Source: Trichoplax adhaerens (lineage: Eukaryota > Placozoa > Uniplacotomia > Trichoplacea > Trichoplacidae). Taken from it: 64,000 bases of DNA. The notes under the pieces are model-generated. The model saw only the letters and a list, made by a program, of their open reading frames with translations. It was not told where the DNA came from and searched no databases. Shown piece after piece: positions 26,923 through 38,899 of this stretch. Location of the stretch: the NCBI RefSeq assembly GCF_000150275.1, contig NW_002060945.1:2441172-2505171 (forward strand), in the 5' to 3' direction. Position 1 is the stretch's first letter. Every line of letters begins with the position of its first letter. A program made the position numbers and the translations under genes.

Positions 26923-28714
26923 TCCATAACTACGCTATTCTACACTATTAGCTGATTTACTAAATTTACTACACTACTGTATAAATACAGTATGTATGGA
27001 TATAGTAGCTAATGTTAGGGTTAAAATCTAATGATTATCATGAACGAGGCTCATTGATGTATCGGAGATTTACTCCTAATTTAAATAATTTTGGTTGGAA
27101 TCATGGTAAGGAATTCTCAATCTGAGTCGAAAGAATAATTCCGGAAATCTCAAGTTTATGTCGTGGAGGGCTAATCGTCGCTTTCTTACAATTGCAGCGA
27201 TTCGGGTTACATTGAAATTATTGCTTTCAAAACAATCTAATGGACAATCTTAGTGGAGTTCGAGTTATCACTCATTCATGAACTAGAATCATAAAGTATG
27301 CAATATCTGCGCATTATATCGAAATATTTGGTGGCTACCTAATAAGCTATTAGAAGGATGCTGAAATAGCATTACTATCAACACTACCTGGTTTTAGTCA
27401 GTCCTGAAGTTCCAGCTATAACAATAAAAAAGTATCTAAATAACGTTTTTGTCAATAGATAACGAATACGCAAGCATGAATTATTAATCGTGAAATTTAT
27501 GCCTTCGTTACTATAAAATATTTACGAACGTGTGAACGAAAGATCGGTAAAGTAATTGCTGTATCTAGTAATTTTTACTATTATTTCTATATTAGATTAG
27601 AAACTAAATAATTATCCTGCTCAGAAATAGCATTAACAAATCTTGATATTACTTACGATTCATCGTAACAATTTTAGCCATACAAACTCTTTTTATCTAT
27701 TTTTTCTATAATAGAAAATATTGGAGCCTAACTAGTATCCAGTATACATAACGAAGAAAATATTTCACATTGCAATGATTTCTTTTTCGATAAAACACAC
27801 CATTTTCTTAATTATTTTGGGCTCTCAGTACTCCCTAATATAAGATATCTGCTGATCTTAAAAAGATATTTCGGATTTTTGGATGCTTAAGATTGAATTT
27901 TTTGGCCTTATTTTCTAAAAATATTATATCCTGTGATGTACTATCATTATGCTAAAAGTCATTGACGACGTTGAAAAGAAATCCAGTCAGTTCTAGATAC
28001 CATTTAATTTGAACGTAATTCATTTATTTAAGTATATGCTGCTGGTATCTAGTACTTTGAGCATTAAATATGTAAAACTGATAGTATTTTTAACCATTTG
28101 TTGCTACCGCAATTGCTCAAGTGAGTTGATAACTTTGCTATATACTTTTATTAGTATCAGTATCACTAATGATAATATCTTACTGTTTATGGTATTTCTA
28201 GAAAACCGTAGCTACTGCATATTTATAAATGTATGTTAAATTTACAATCAATATTTATCCACTAATCAAGATTAAGTAGTTCTTTGAAATGTATCACATA
28301 CTTTATCTGCGAGTATATTCAAATATCCTTATACAGTAGGATAATCCAATTCAATATCAAAATTATGTTAGCGATGTACTGTACAGTTATTAAATCACAA
28401 CATGCTACTCTATTCATTATTTTATACTTCAATAGGTATTCCTTTCTTAATAGTTTTGGAAATTTATTTGATATAATTAATTAGAAGCTATAGATGAGTT
28501 GTCTATTCCAATTTAAAGTTCAAAGGGTATTTTACAAATTTGTTTAAGTTGCTTTTAAGATATTAAGCCAACCCTAGGATTTTATGTCTCTATTTTTAGC
28601 AATCAGTCTACTATGGCTCATTTTACCACTACCGGCAATTTCATTATGCAATTGGATAAATTACTAGATATAAGAATAACTTTTTAAGAGCTTTCATACT
28701 CTCTCTTATGTAGC

Positions 28715-28766
28715 TCTATTATGTATGTCGAATACAGCGATCTATTATGTATGCCGAATGCAGTAA
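28715..28766. repeat. 26-bp tandem duplication
   Basis: TCTATTATGTATGTCGAATA and its neighbour TCTATTATGTATGCCGAATG head two adjacent 26-base units with a few substitutions. It is a recent small duplication with no visible function. Confidence 0.75.
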
Positions 28767-31700
28767 TAACCTTATGTAGTAGCAATCATTTATGCTTTTG
28801 ATCATATATTCTATGGCGACCATTTCTGGTAACTGGCAATCATCTTCAGATATCGTATTAATAATATATCTTCCCTATTTGTTTACTACAGTAATATGAG
28901 CCATAGTAATATTACACAGGAGGAGTTAAAGTCACGATAGAGGCTTAAACTATAATCCTAATTAGCCTTTTCTTACGTTATGGTACCTTTTCTAATTACT
29001 AAGTATCTTAATTTTCTTAAAGATCTATAATCCTTTACCCAACAAATTTATAGTTTATTGCATTACTGAAGCTGTATAGATAGTAAAAATTTTTCATGAT
29101 TTGGTGCGGTTTCCTTACTAATCTAGAGTCAATAAGTCAAAAGGTCTATACTGTTCAAGTAGTAAAATTTTCCTCGTCTTATACACTCTTTCCTGTTTTT
29201 ATAGATAAGTATTTCTATAATTAATCTGGAGTACAAACAAAGCATTACACGATATACCGTAAATTTTTACCAAAAACTGCCTCAATTGGTACCCCTATGC
29301 TTGTACGGTTCGCGCTTGAGTTGGCCAAAGTTGATCAAGCTTTTGGAAATAGGAAATTATCGCGTAGAAAATCATTGCCATTGGTATAGCATATTGAATG
29401 CTGAGTAGTGGCTGATAAGTTCATGCGAAATGTTTCTTAATAACTAAATTAAACATTCTTACGGTGATATCTGATATTCTAGATCTTGTAGGTATCGGAG
29501 TAAGTGATAATACTCTGGCAGATTTCACATAATGCATTTCATAAATTGCTACTAACAAACGGTCACGTTGGCAGTTGTTTAAAATTATTAATATCGGCTT
29601 ATTTTTCCAACAGAGTTGCTAGAGTATCCACAAAGTAGCTTGACTCTTACACGATATTCAACCTAGTTTGGATTGAAGTATCGGATTTTCTAATTGCAAT
29701 ATATCAATCTACTCTTCCATTTCGTCATTCTTAAATGAAGAATATGCCAGTAGCAATTCTTCTATACTAATTTCATTCTAGACAGAAGTGTAACTATTGA
29801 TATGAATCATTATTTATGCTATGCACTATTGTTATTAAAGAGTTTCAACTTTGTCTCTGCTTTATATATCTAACTCTTATAGAAATATGTATATACATAG
29901 TATAAAGGTAGATAAAATACTATCATAATTATCAAATATCGTCACTATACAACAACTTAAATATACAGTATTCATCCTAACCACCTTTACTTTTACCTCA
30001 TAATAAGTAGTCGCTAAAGCGGCCTTAACGTTGAAATCTCGATATTTATTGCTAAATAACAAAGCATATTCTATAAGCCAGTTGTATGGTGAAGATTTAC
30101 ACGAAATGAAATTGATGATAAATTCTACTTTATTTGAAATCACATGTCATGAAAAATGAATAAATGCTAGGAAGGAAAGATAACTCAAATTATATCCAAA
30201 AAGATATTATGCTACTTCAAATTGTAACATGTCTATAAATACCGGTTTGCACTTGCTTTATATGCGTACGGCGATAGTACAGTACAAATATATAGAAGTT
30301 ATAGCACTTTAATGTAGTGTATAGACTCTCCTAACTTTTAATTATCATTATACAGAGCAACGCCTTAATTGATCGTATGTTCCTATAGCGCAGTAGAATA
30401 GTGTCCATGATGGAAAAATTATTACTAATGTATAAATCAGGTAATACACTTATATCTATTCAGTTAAGAGTTACTGACAGAAATACTGTAAATTATTCTA
30501 TTAGATTAGGAGAAACTGATTTACCGAGATGATTAGTATATTCATGAAATTGATTTCATTATTTGCGCTAAGTGATTTGTAGTAAACTTGAAAACAAGAT
30601 TGAAATATTATCCTGACGCTTAAAAATGTAATATGATTTCGCTGGCTTTTTTCCATTTTCTCATAAATTAACGTATCTTGTTGTGTAATGCATTAATATC
30701 CATGGAATAAAAATTTAAGCGATTGAATATTCTTTTATATAGGATAGGCATTAATAGTATCTCAACTGTTGAAGAATGCAATCGACAAGGTATTAAATTA
30801 AATTACAGACTTTCTTCCTTTCTCGAAATGGATTAGATGATGGTGGAATCTTGTTTAACATTGGATCATTGCATGCTTCTTTTTCGCAATATTTCTTAAT
30901 GCTGCCATTAAAAATAGTAAAGCATTAATAATTAAGGCTGTAGTGAGTCAGTATTTCTGTTAATAATTATAAAGTCAAATCTTTTTCAATATCCTCTATA
31001 TTTAATGCATTAACATTTAAATATTGTCAATAGCAAATATCTTGGCGTATGTACTCTTGCAATAGGCAATAAATCAGAAATAGTCACAACAATTTAGCCT
31101 TATGATACTGACTATATTACAATATAAACGATGCTTAAACTATAAAGTACTATAGTGTATGTAAACAGTTTCAAATATATTGAATTCCCCTACGTGATTC
31201 TGTTATAATTAGTTCTGCTCTAGCCATTATCTTAGGAGATTGTTAAATTCGTACGACTAAATGAATTTTAAAAGATAAGCTGGATCAAGGAGAAATCAGA
31301 AAGGTAGTTACAAGAGTAAGCAAGCTTTCATAAAAGTGAACAATATGACAGTTATGTCACAAGAAGGAGAGATTAAATAAAAGTTGTGTATCGTATCAAT
31401 CAAATAATTCATAATATCCACTAAAGATTATCAATCTGTTGTTTCTTTTAATAGTATCTTAGCAGAGTTATAAAATTATGCAAAATAGTCGATAGTACCA
31501 TACAAAACTAATTGATTCTATCTAATTTATCAGTTTCTCACTAGAGCCTTTAGCTGGCCAATTTTAAGAGCTAGTCTAAAACGTATCTGAATAGGCCATA
31601 TTTAATCGGATTGGTAGATGAAATTGGCATCAGCAGATACTGACTAAAGAGTTCAAAAAGAGCATGATTATGATTTAAATGATATCACTAGCAGATAGAT

Positions 31701-34384
31701 TAGATCATCATATCACAATCAAATCTTATGAGAAATTAGAGTAAACAACAAAATCACTTATAGTATTATAGACATTCTTAAACTGAATAAAAAATTCACT
31801 ACGGCGCATTTTAAAGAAATTGAAAATCTTTCCACACGTCAGGCGATGATACATGTATAAGCTATTTTTATGTCATTCATAAGTATTATTTGGATTACTT
31901 TTAGGCAGTTCTTTCTTTGTAATTGATAGTATTTAAGGACTGAGATATAATGTAAGTCTAGCGCTTCTTTTTCTTTTTTGTGAAGTGCCGCGAAATATTT
32001 GTTGAAATACAAAAGTGATGAAATTCGGAAATCCTAGCGAATACTAGTGTGAGAAAAATTTAAATTGGCAGCAGCTTCCTGTAACAAATGGTGTCCATTG
32101 AGGACTGCTATAGTGATATGGAGTACTTGACAGGAGTCATATGAAGATATTTTTATAGGCATAAGAACATGTAATTTTAATTGCAATCAGTCCGTTCTAT
32201 TCCAAGGTATTGCAACTACTTTTTTTATTAATATCTCTAAAATATTTTCAGTGTGATCGCTATTTTAGAAATTTTAATAAAATAGTGCTTGAATTCATTT
32301 TGGTTGTTAAAAAAAATATGTTGGCCAGTCTAGAAGATGTATGTTAGCATGGAAACAAAGCCTTTACAGTAGCTATTTCTTATTTGCAATGAATCTTTTT
32401 TTTTAGGCGGGGGAGAAAGACATTAATACTATAGTTAAGAAAATACGAATAGATATTCAGTGTGTATCGTCTAATAGATATCCTTACTTGTTACTAGCTG
32501 TTGCAATGCTAATTCTGTTTATGTTAAATTCTCGCTTCAATTGTTCTATCATTTTTTTAGCATCATCAATTTTATGTTCGTTGCTAATACTTGCTGGCAT
32601 GATGGAGTGGATGGCGCTGAACTGAGAGACGGAATAATCTATAGCTTGATGAGTTTACTGTCTTTAAAGTGAGAAAAGAAGAGGCTGGGAAAAGCAGGAA
32701 ATTGAGTAAACAATAGGGTATTATATCTGTCTTGGGAGCAACAATGAAATAAAAATTTGTTGAAGTATTTTTATTGCAGGTAAGTTCTAAAGGATAACTA
32801 ATTGGTTGCTACGTAATCGTAACATTGAAGGATCGCTCTGCTTTTCTATCATATTATGCATAAAATGAATAGAAATGGTTACAGGCCTTTGTTACTAGTT
32901 AAAATGTTAATTAAGTTGATATATTCAAAAACAATATTGAACTGGTGATGCTTTCGCAATTTGACTATGCATATTCGTAGAATTTGTAAATTTGGCTGGA
33001 AATTACCCCCAAAACAAAATAATTACGTACTGAGAGCAGAATAATAGCAAAATGCAATACTTTCTATTTCAATCTCATAATGCATGTGGTCGGTATCTTT
33101 TGACTAAGTTGATAATTACTGTGTAGGGTTAAAAGGTCTGTTTGACTAGAAGTGATTGTTCTTTATTTTTTAATTTCATTCGGGTATTGTCTACATTCAC
33201 TATCATGCTTGTAGGGGAATAACTGGTGATAGAATCAATCATTAAGATGGGTAGCCATGGAATATCGAGTCATCTCTTATCTCATGGGGAAGATTAAGTA
33301 GTACAGTACTGTAGCATCGATAATAGAATTAATTAAAATGCAGCAACGGCCTATAAGGAACATAGGCAATTGTTAGAAGAAGAGATTGAAGATTTTAATT
33401 TGAAGGATACTGATATTGAGACAATGTGCAAATTTCATTTCAAATTTCTGCCAGATTGGCTAGAATGGCCAGTCGATTTACGATTACACTTTCGCTATCG
33501 TTTATGAACTAATATAAGAATGCAATGCAAGTTGAAGTTGGGTAGACAATATTGAATACTATGTCATAATAAACTGCAATAGAATCGTCTTATATGCGTC
33601 TTGTCGGCGAATAGAAATATTGGATAGTGGCAGAATCATCGGAATGAATTGTTTCTTCATACGATAGCTATAAGCGTCATTGAGGATTAGTATCGTGAGA
33701 TTTAGCGTCTAAGAGTAGGTCTGGTTTGTGAATAGACATGAATAGATGCAATCAATGGCGACCGTACATCGTTGATTGCTTAGTGTTATAGCATTTTATA
33801 GATAGTTTTTCACGACATGTAGTAAATAAGGCAAAGTCATTCGATAAGACAGCTGGATCGAATTTCGCGACTATGCTCAAACATACAGGTGATAACGGTG
33901 TAATAATGACAGTAAAGGATAGTAAAGAATCGCTTTGAAACGAAAAGGAATTGTTATTGCTAGAACATTCTGAATATCAAATTAATAATTTCCATGAAAG
34001 TCAGTGGACTAGAGCCTATTGAGGATATTTTATAGATATTCTCTCAGGTACTAAGTGAAAAAAAAAAATAAGTATAGTAATGGGTCAGTTGATCAAAAAT
34101 ACGATATATTGAAATAGCAATATCCAAATGCTGCGCACCTTTTTTCATTTTACAGTAGGTTATAAAAATTGTCTATGATACGATAAGAGTCAATTTCGAA
34201 TAACAGAAGACAATTTCGAACTCAAGTATCATTAATCGGTTTTGGTGTTTGGAGAGAATGCACAAGGCACAAGTTTTGGTGAAAGCCATTAGGATATTTA
34301 TTCATATTTCTCTACTACGACCGAATATAGAGTTAATTCGATTCTGAGGAAGAGCTAGATTTTGAAAATACTATCCATCGGCTT

Positions 34385-34860
34385 CTATACCGATTTATAT
34401 TCGTTTCCTTTATTTATCATACACATACGAGTATATTATTAGTACAGCACATGTTATTTCTTGTCCAGCCATCTATTAATACTACGTAGAATAACCGTTC
34501 ATTGACTACCGTAGCCCATTCATTATTGGCGTCATGAATGTTGTCCATTCAAAGAAATACTCCTAGGCTAACGAAAATGCTACAGTGCCGATTTGTATGC
34601 GTTTCTTCATTTATCATTAGAACATGCCATTTCTTGTCCAGCAACCCCATTAATACAGTGTCAAGTGACTATTGATTGACTGGTCATTAATGATTAGCGT
34701 AATGAACGTCGTTCTTTGAAAGGAGTAGCTAAACGAAAGCACTACTGTGCCGGATCGTATATGTTTCTTTAATTACTAATGTCATGACCGTCGTCAACTG
34801 CAAGCAATGGCTAGACGAAAAGACTACAGCACTGGTTTGTGTGCGCTTCTTAATTCACCT
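34385..34860. repeat. diverged tandem array, ~80-200-bp units
   Basis: Four unit starts can be seen: CCGATTTATATTCGTTTCC (near 34389), CCGATTTGTATGCGTTTCTTC (near 34588), CCGGATCGTATATGTTTC (near 34750) and CTGGTTTGTGTGCGCTTCTT (near 34831). The longer units also share CATTTATCAT(A/T), a TTTCTTGTCCAGC block and GTCATGAATGTTGTC-type segments, and each ends with CTA(A/G)-ACGAAA-like sequence. Later units are shortened. No coding frame runs through it. Confidence 0.7.
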
Positions 34861-35526
34861 TCAGCTAAAGTAATGCGCGTGTTTATACTCCACCGCAGTG
34901 TCGTGGTATGTGTTGTTCACTCTAACTTGTAACTACTGTAATTAGGTGAAATTATTACGAGCAGTCAATAACCGGTTCGTGCTGTGTGCAGGAACTGTTT
35001 ATTAGGCCATCCAAGAAAGATGGCAATTACTGCATTGTTCATAAAATAGTACTTCGCAGATCCACTTGATCTTCCAGACAAATTAGTTTTTATTCTGCAT
35101 GAATCTAGCCATTGAATTCATTGAAGTCTACAGTATAGTATCGCACGATTGAAGACACCAGCGTTACTTCGTTTTGCACACGCTTTCCAACACTGGCCAG
35201 TGTCTTGCAAAGTCAACAGGAAACCCGACTGGAAAGTGAGATTCGGCTTAAGAATTTCTATGGTGATACAGCGTATGTATAGCGATTGCAGTCATTTCGG
35301 GTTCGAAAATCAATTATTTGATCGAGTTCGGGTGGCGTTTTCACTCCATTGCAGAACTCTGCTGTACTGTAGACCGTTCACATTTTAACTTAATGTTTCA
35401 GAATGACATTCCTTTGCCATCCAGTTGAAATGTTAAGTGAAAGGACGAATCTTAGTACTATAGTACTATGAGTATGAAGGTTTATTACCCCAACAAGAGG
35501 AAATTTACTTGGAAATTTTCAATCCT

Positions 35527-35654
35527 TCAAGTTCAATTCGAATTGAAAGATTGTCCTCTAGTCCGTCAATGTCGCGTCCATTTTTATCCTTCAAGTCCAA
35601 TTCAAATTGAAAGATTGTCCTCTAGTCCGTCAATGTCGTGGCCATTTTTATCCT
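35527..35654. repeat. 64-bp tandem duplication
   Basis: Two adjacent 64-base units (35527-35590 and 35591-35654) differ at about four positions. Each starts TCAAGTTCAATTCGAATTG or the variant TCAAGTCCAATTCAAATTG and ends CATTTTTATCCT. The first 20 bases of each are themselves palindromic around TTCGAA or TTTGAA-like centres. The apparent frame at 35468-35656 simply translates the duplication. Confidence 0.9.
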
Positions 35655-35671
35655 GACGAGTATATTACCAG

Positions 35672-36486
35672 CGTACAGTGTACTGTACGAACGAATAGTA
35701 TTATACTGTACAGTACTGTACGTTTAATACTGTACCGGTACAGACATTTCCATTGATATTGTGTGTTTGCGCTAACTGGATATTTCCTGTGGATTACATT
35801 GCGTTCTAAGTGTGAACGGCGCACGTAGAGAAGCCGCCGTTTTTCAATCCAAGAAAGAGAGGGTAGAGTTAGTAGTTAGTTTTATAAAAACTTCAACGAC
35901 GTGTTCAATTTCTTGTCTGCATGCTCATTGAGAGTAGTAAGAACTTTCAATACAGTTGTTAGTATGAACTCTAGATCGTAATCCACAACCAAGACTGTAT
36001 ACTATACAGTGTATAGTACTGGCTGTACTGCACACTAGCTAATGTACCAGAGAACTTGGCAGAGAAAATCACAGCTCCATCCATATAGTACGTACTGCAG
36101 TTGTGGACTTGTGCTAATGCGTACTGACAACTATTTAGGATGAAACTTTTGCGGGTGACTTCATCGACACATACGACCGTACGGTACTGAACAGCGGCCG
36201 AGGGAAGCAACCATATTACTTTACATCGTACAGTAGAACACTGAATAGAGAATGCCTGACTGAGCACCAGTATACTCGTGTAAAAACTTGCAGTACGGTA
36301 CGGAACGAATTTCGACGATGACGTAGTTCTATGTTACCGTGTGATTCATGCCATCCGTTTAGTGCACAGTGTACAGTGTACAGTACGCTGCGATGTACAG
36401 TACTCTACTGTACCGTACTGGTCGATAAATCACTTCAACGTGATTTCAGTATGCAGTACTGTACACTGTGTACTGATTGCGTACAT
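35672..36486. repeat. second TACAGTACTGTA palindrome field, upstream of VPS28
   Basis: Clusters of GTACAGTGTACTGTAC, CTGTACAGTACTGTACG, GTACCGGTAC and similar motifs lie at 35672-35745, 35991-36040, 36087-36097, 36179-36190, 36224-36302, 36364-36422 and 36452-36478, separated by unique GC-richer sequence. The field ends about 330 bases before the VPS28 start codon, so it overlaps the likely promoter region. The same motif fills 8651-9776. Confidence 0.8.
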
Positions 36487-36816
36487 GGACCGTGACGTAT
36501 ATATTATTTGTCAAAGCTGACCAACGCCAGTAACTGGAGACGGTCTGGAGTCGACGTTCAAGAAGAATTGGCCAACTTTCCATGCCAATTTGGCTGCTGC
36601 ATAGGATCCACACTTTTCCTCCTTTGACTGACTAGTTCACTACAAGTAGATAGGGTGTTGATCATTTCCAATCTCTTGGTTATCATCTTCTCTACAAGGG
36701 AAACCTCTTGCCCATTACCATTCAACTACTGCACTTGACAACGCCGTGTATATTGTCGTCTTCAAGGCTAGGCTGCCCAAAGTCTGGATAGTAGTCAACA
36801 CCCCAAAAAGGACAAC

Positions 36817-38231
36817 ATGTACAATTCTCAGATGAGCCATAGTGCTAGTAGTGGCAGTATTCGCTCGGAACTACTTGAAGAAGTTAAATTGTACAAGAAT
36901 GCTCGAGAACGCGAAAAATATGATAATATGGCTGAATTATATGCTGTTATTAATACATTGCAATGCTTGGAAAAAGCGTACATTAAGGATGCCGTCCCTC
37001 CAAAAGAATATACTAGTGCATGCTCGAAATTACTAGTGCAATATAAGGCAGCTTTTAAACAAGTTCAAGGCGATGAATTTGCTACTGTGGAAGCATTTAT
37101 GAGACAGTATAAGTTAGACTGTCCAGCGGCCTACGAAAGAATCAAGGAAGGAAGACCCATCACTATTAAAGATGATAAGGGAAATACCAGCAAATGTATT
37201 GCTGATACTGTTTCTGTAAGTTACAACAATAACGCTAGTTCAATGGATTGACTTACTCAATCGAGCATCCTTGGATGCGTACATCACGTATTTGCTCAGC
37301 ATAGAAATCAGTCACAATCTACTTTTATGCTGTAAATCATGCATAAATGATGCTTTTGACTTGATGAATACACTGCAGTTATCGATGGATTCAATACAAA
37401 CACTTTCAGTCTTTGTTCACGATATATCACAGAATCTTAGGGAGTTGTCATGAATTCTTGTATTGATCCCACGGTACCGAAAGTGATGATGGTTCTAACA
37501 TGACCAATATAGTTTAGTGGTCGATGTATTAAATACAGACCTTTATAGTCTTTACACGCTATTTCTGACAGTTTAGGTAAGCTACTCTGTCCTGTATTCT
37601 TGTATTAATCCCTGATATGTCAATGGTTTACACTTACGGTAGTAATAGCTAACAAAGTCGCTTAAAACGAAAGCTATCATCTATTCACAAAGAATCGATA
37701 TAAAGTAATACTATTGGTTAAACTAAAAGGCTAACTTTATAATGTTATCATTTCTATCTTATTGATTAGCTATTTATTACCATCATGGATAAACTGAGAT
37801 TGGAAATTCGAGCTACCGATGAGTTACAGCCTGACTTGCGAGAGCTACTAGAAACTATGAATAGGCTTAGCACATTACCTTCCGATTTCGAAGGCAAAGA
37901 CAAAGTCCTACAATGGTAAGATGATAGTGTAGCACTAGCGATATGAACAATTTTAAAATAATCATATCAATAGAATAGACGTTAACCATTATATTTCCAA
38001 TTGACCATAAATTGGTCACTTAAATATCTACTGTAAAATGATATAAATTAATTATAGACTGATAATAGGGAGATGGCTAATAAGGTGCCTTTTTCCTACA
38101 ATATTATTAGGCTTACCACACTATCAAGTATGAAGGCGAGTGATGAGTTAACGGATGAGCAAGCAAGGCAAATGATATTTGATTTAGAAACCGTATATAA
38201 TGCATTTAATCGCTTGCTTGCTAGTTCCTAG
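36817..38231 (+). CDS. VPS28: VPS28, ESCRT-I subunit
   Basis: Three exons, 36817-37215, 37770-37915 and 38111-38231, join in frame to 221 codons plus stop, the same length as human VPS28. The N-terminal core domain is unmistakable: [20 protein letters not shown], then [17 protein letters not shown] and [17 protein letters not shown]. The C-terminal four-helix domain (from about residue 134) has [34 protein letters not shown] and [14 protein letters not shown]28 assembles with TSG101 and VPS37 in ESCRT-I; its C-terminal domain links to ESCRT-II for sorting ubiquitinated receptors into endosomal vesicles. The start is the first in-frame ATG (36817); the first 16 or so residues are Ser-rich and lineage-specific. 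The gene converges on the NUDT18-like gene with 668 bases between stop codons. Confidence 0.98.
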
Positions 38232-38899
38232 TCTGTTGGACAATGATCTCCAATTCCAAATGCTTAAGTTTATAATAGTGCACCTATAATACAATTGGCA
38301 TGCGCGCAATTCATCTCTACGGTTGTCCTACTGTAAATCTAATCTTTCTAATTCATAGAAAGATGTTAATTCACTTTAATCGTTAGATTTTGGAAGTTTA
38401 ATAGCGTCAATCATACGTAGTTTAACAGTAAAAATCGATAGTCTTTGAAGGCGGTAGAAAACGTTACAATTTATAAATTACAGATTAAAAGGTCGTTGCA
38501 CCTTTTTTTATATCAAGTCAAAAAATAACCGCCAGTTACCGTCATTAAAACAATTTTGAAATCCATGAAAAGTTGAAATGAAATTGGAATACTTTAATGA
38601 TAAAATATTTTCTAAAAAAAAGTGCCGCACTTAAGAATTCTGTACTGTATAGTATGATAGTCTTTAAAATACTGTGAATTTTTGCAACAAGCTAACGAAG
38701 CTTGTTATAATGTCTGACGTTAAACATGAGGCCAAGATGATATAGCATTGTCTAAAGAATAAATAATAAATCACATAGCTAAAGAGATACAAGTCGTTGA
38801 TAAGTATATTCAGGAAAACCATATCACTAGCGTCATTAGTAAGCTATAAGTCCTGCCGGTGCATAATTTATACATCTTTTGGGGACTTGGAGGTCCAAT
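38232..38899. other. convergent intergenic spacer
   Basis: Lies between the VPS28 stop and the stop of the opposite-strand NUDT18-like gene, so it must contain both 3' UTRs and polyadenylation sites. AATAAA at 38759-38764 could serve VPS28. No other gene is visible. Confidence 0.6.

Larger units (their letters stand above)
15852..36816. other. 21-kb gene-poor stretch
   Basis: No gene can be supported. Most open frames are under 90 codons, start at non-ATG codons or lack splice context. About 16-33 kb is uniformly AT-rich with stops in all frames. It holds a diverged direct repeat (23188-23397), a 26-bp tandem (28715-28766), two hairpins (26807-26922) and one short protein-like frame (33337-33507). 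From about 34.3 kb the sequence becomes richer in GC and repeats up to VPS28. Small-exon genes or long non-coding RNAs could be missed by eye. Confidence 0.55.

Noticed and set aside
36842-37036. 64-codon + frame inside VPS28 exon 1
   Set aside because: It is an out-of-frame shadow of VPS28, whose own frame aligns along its whole length.
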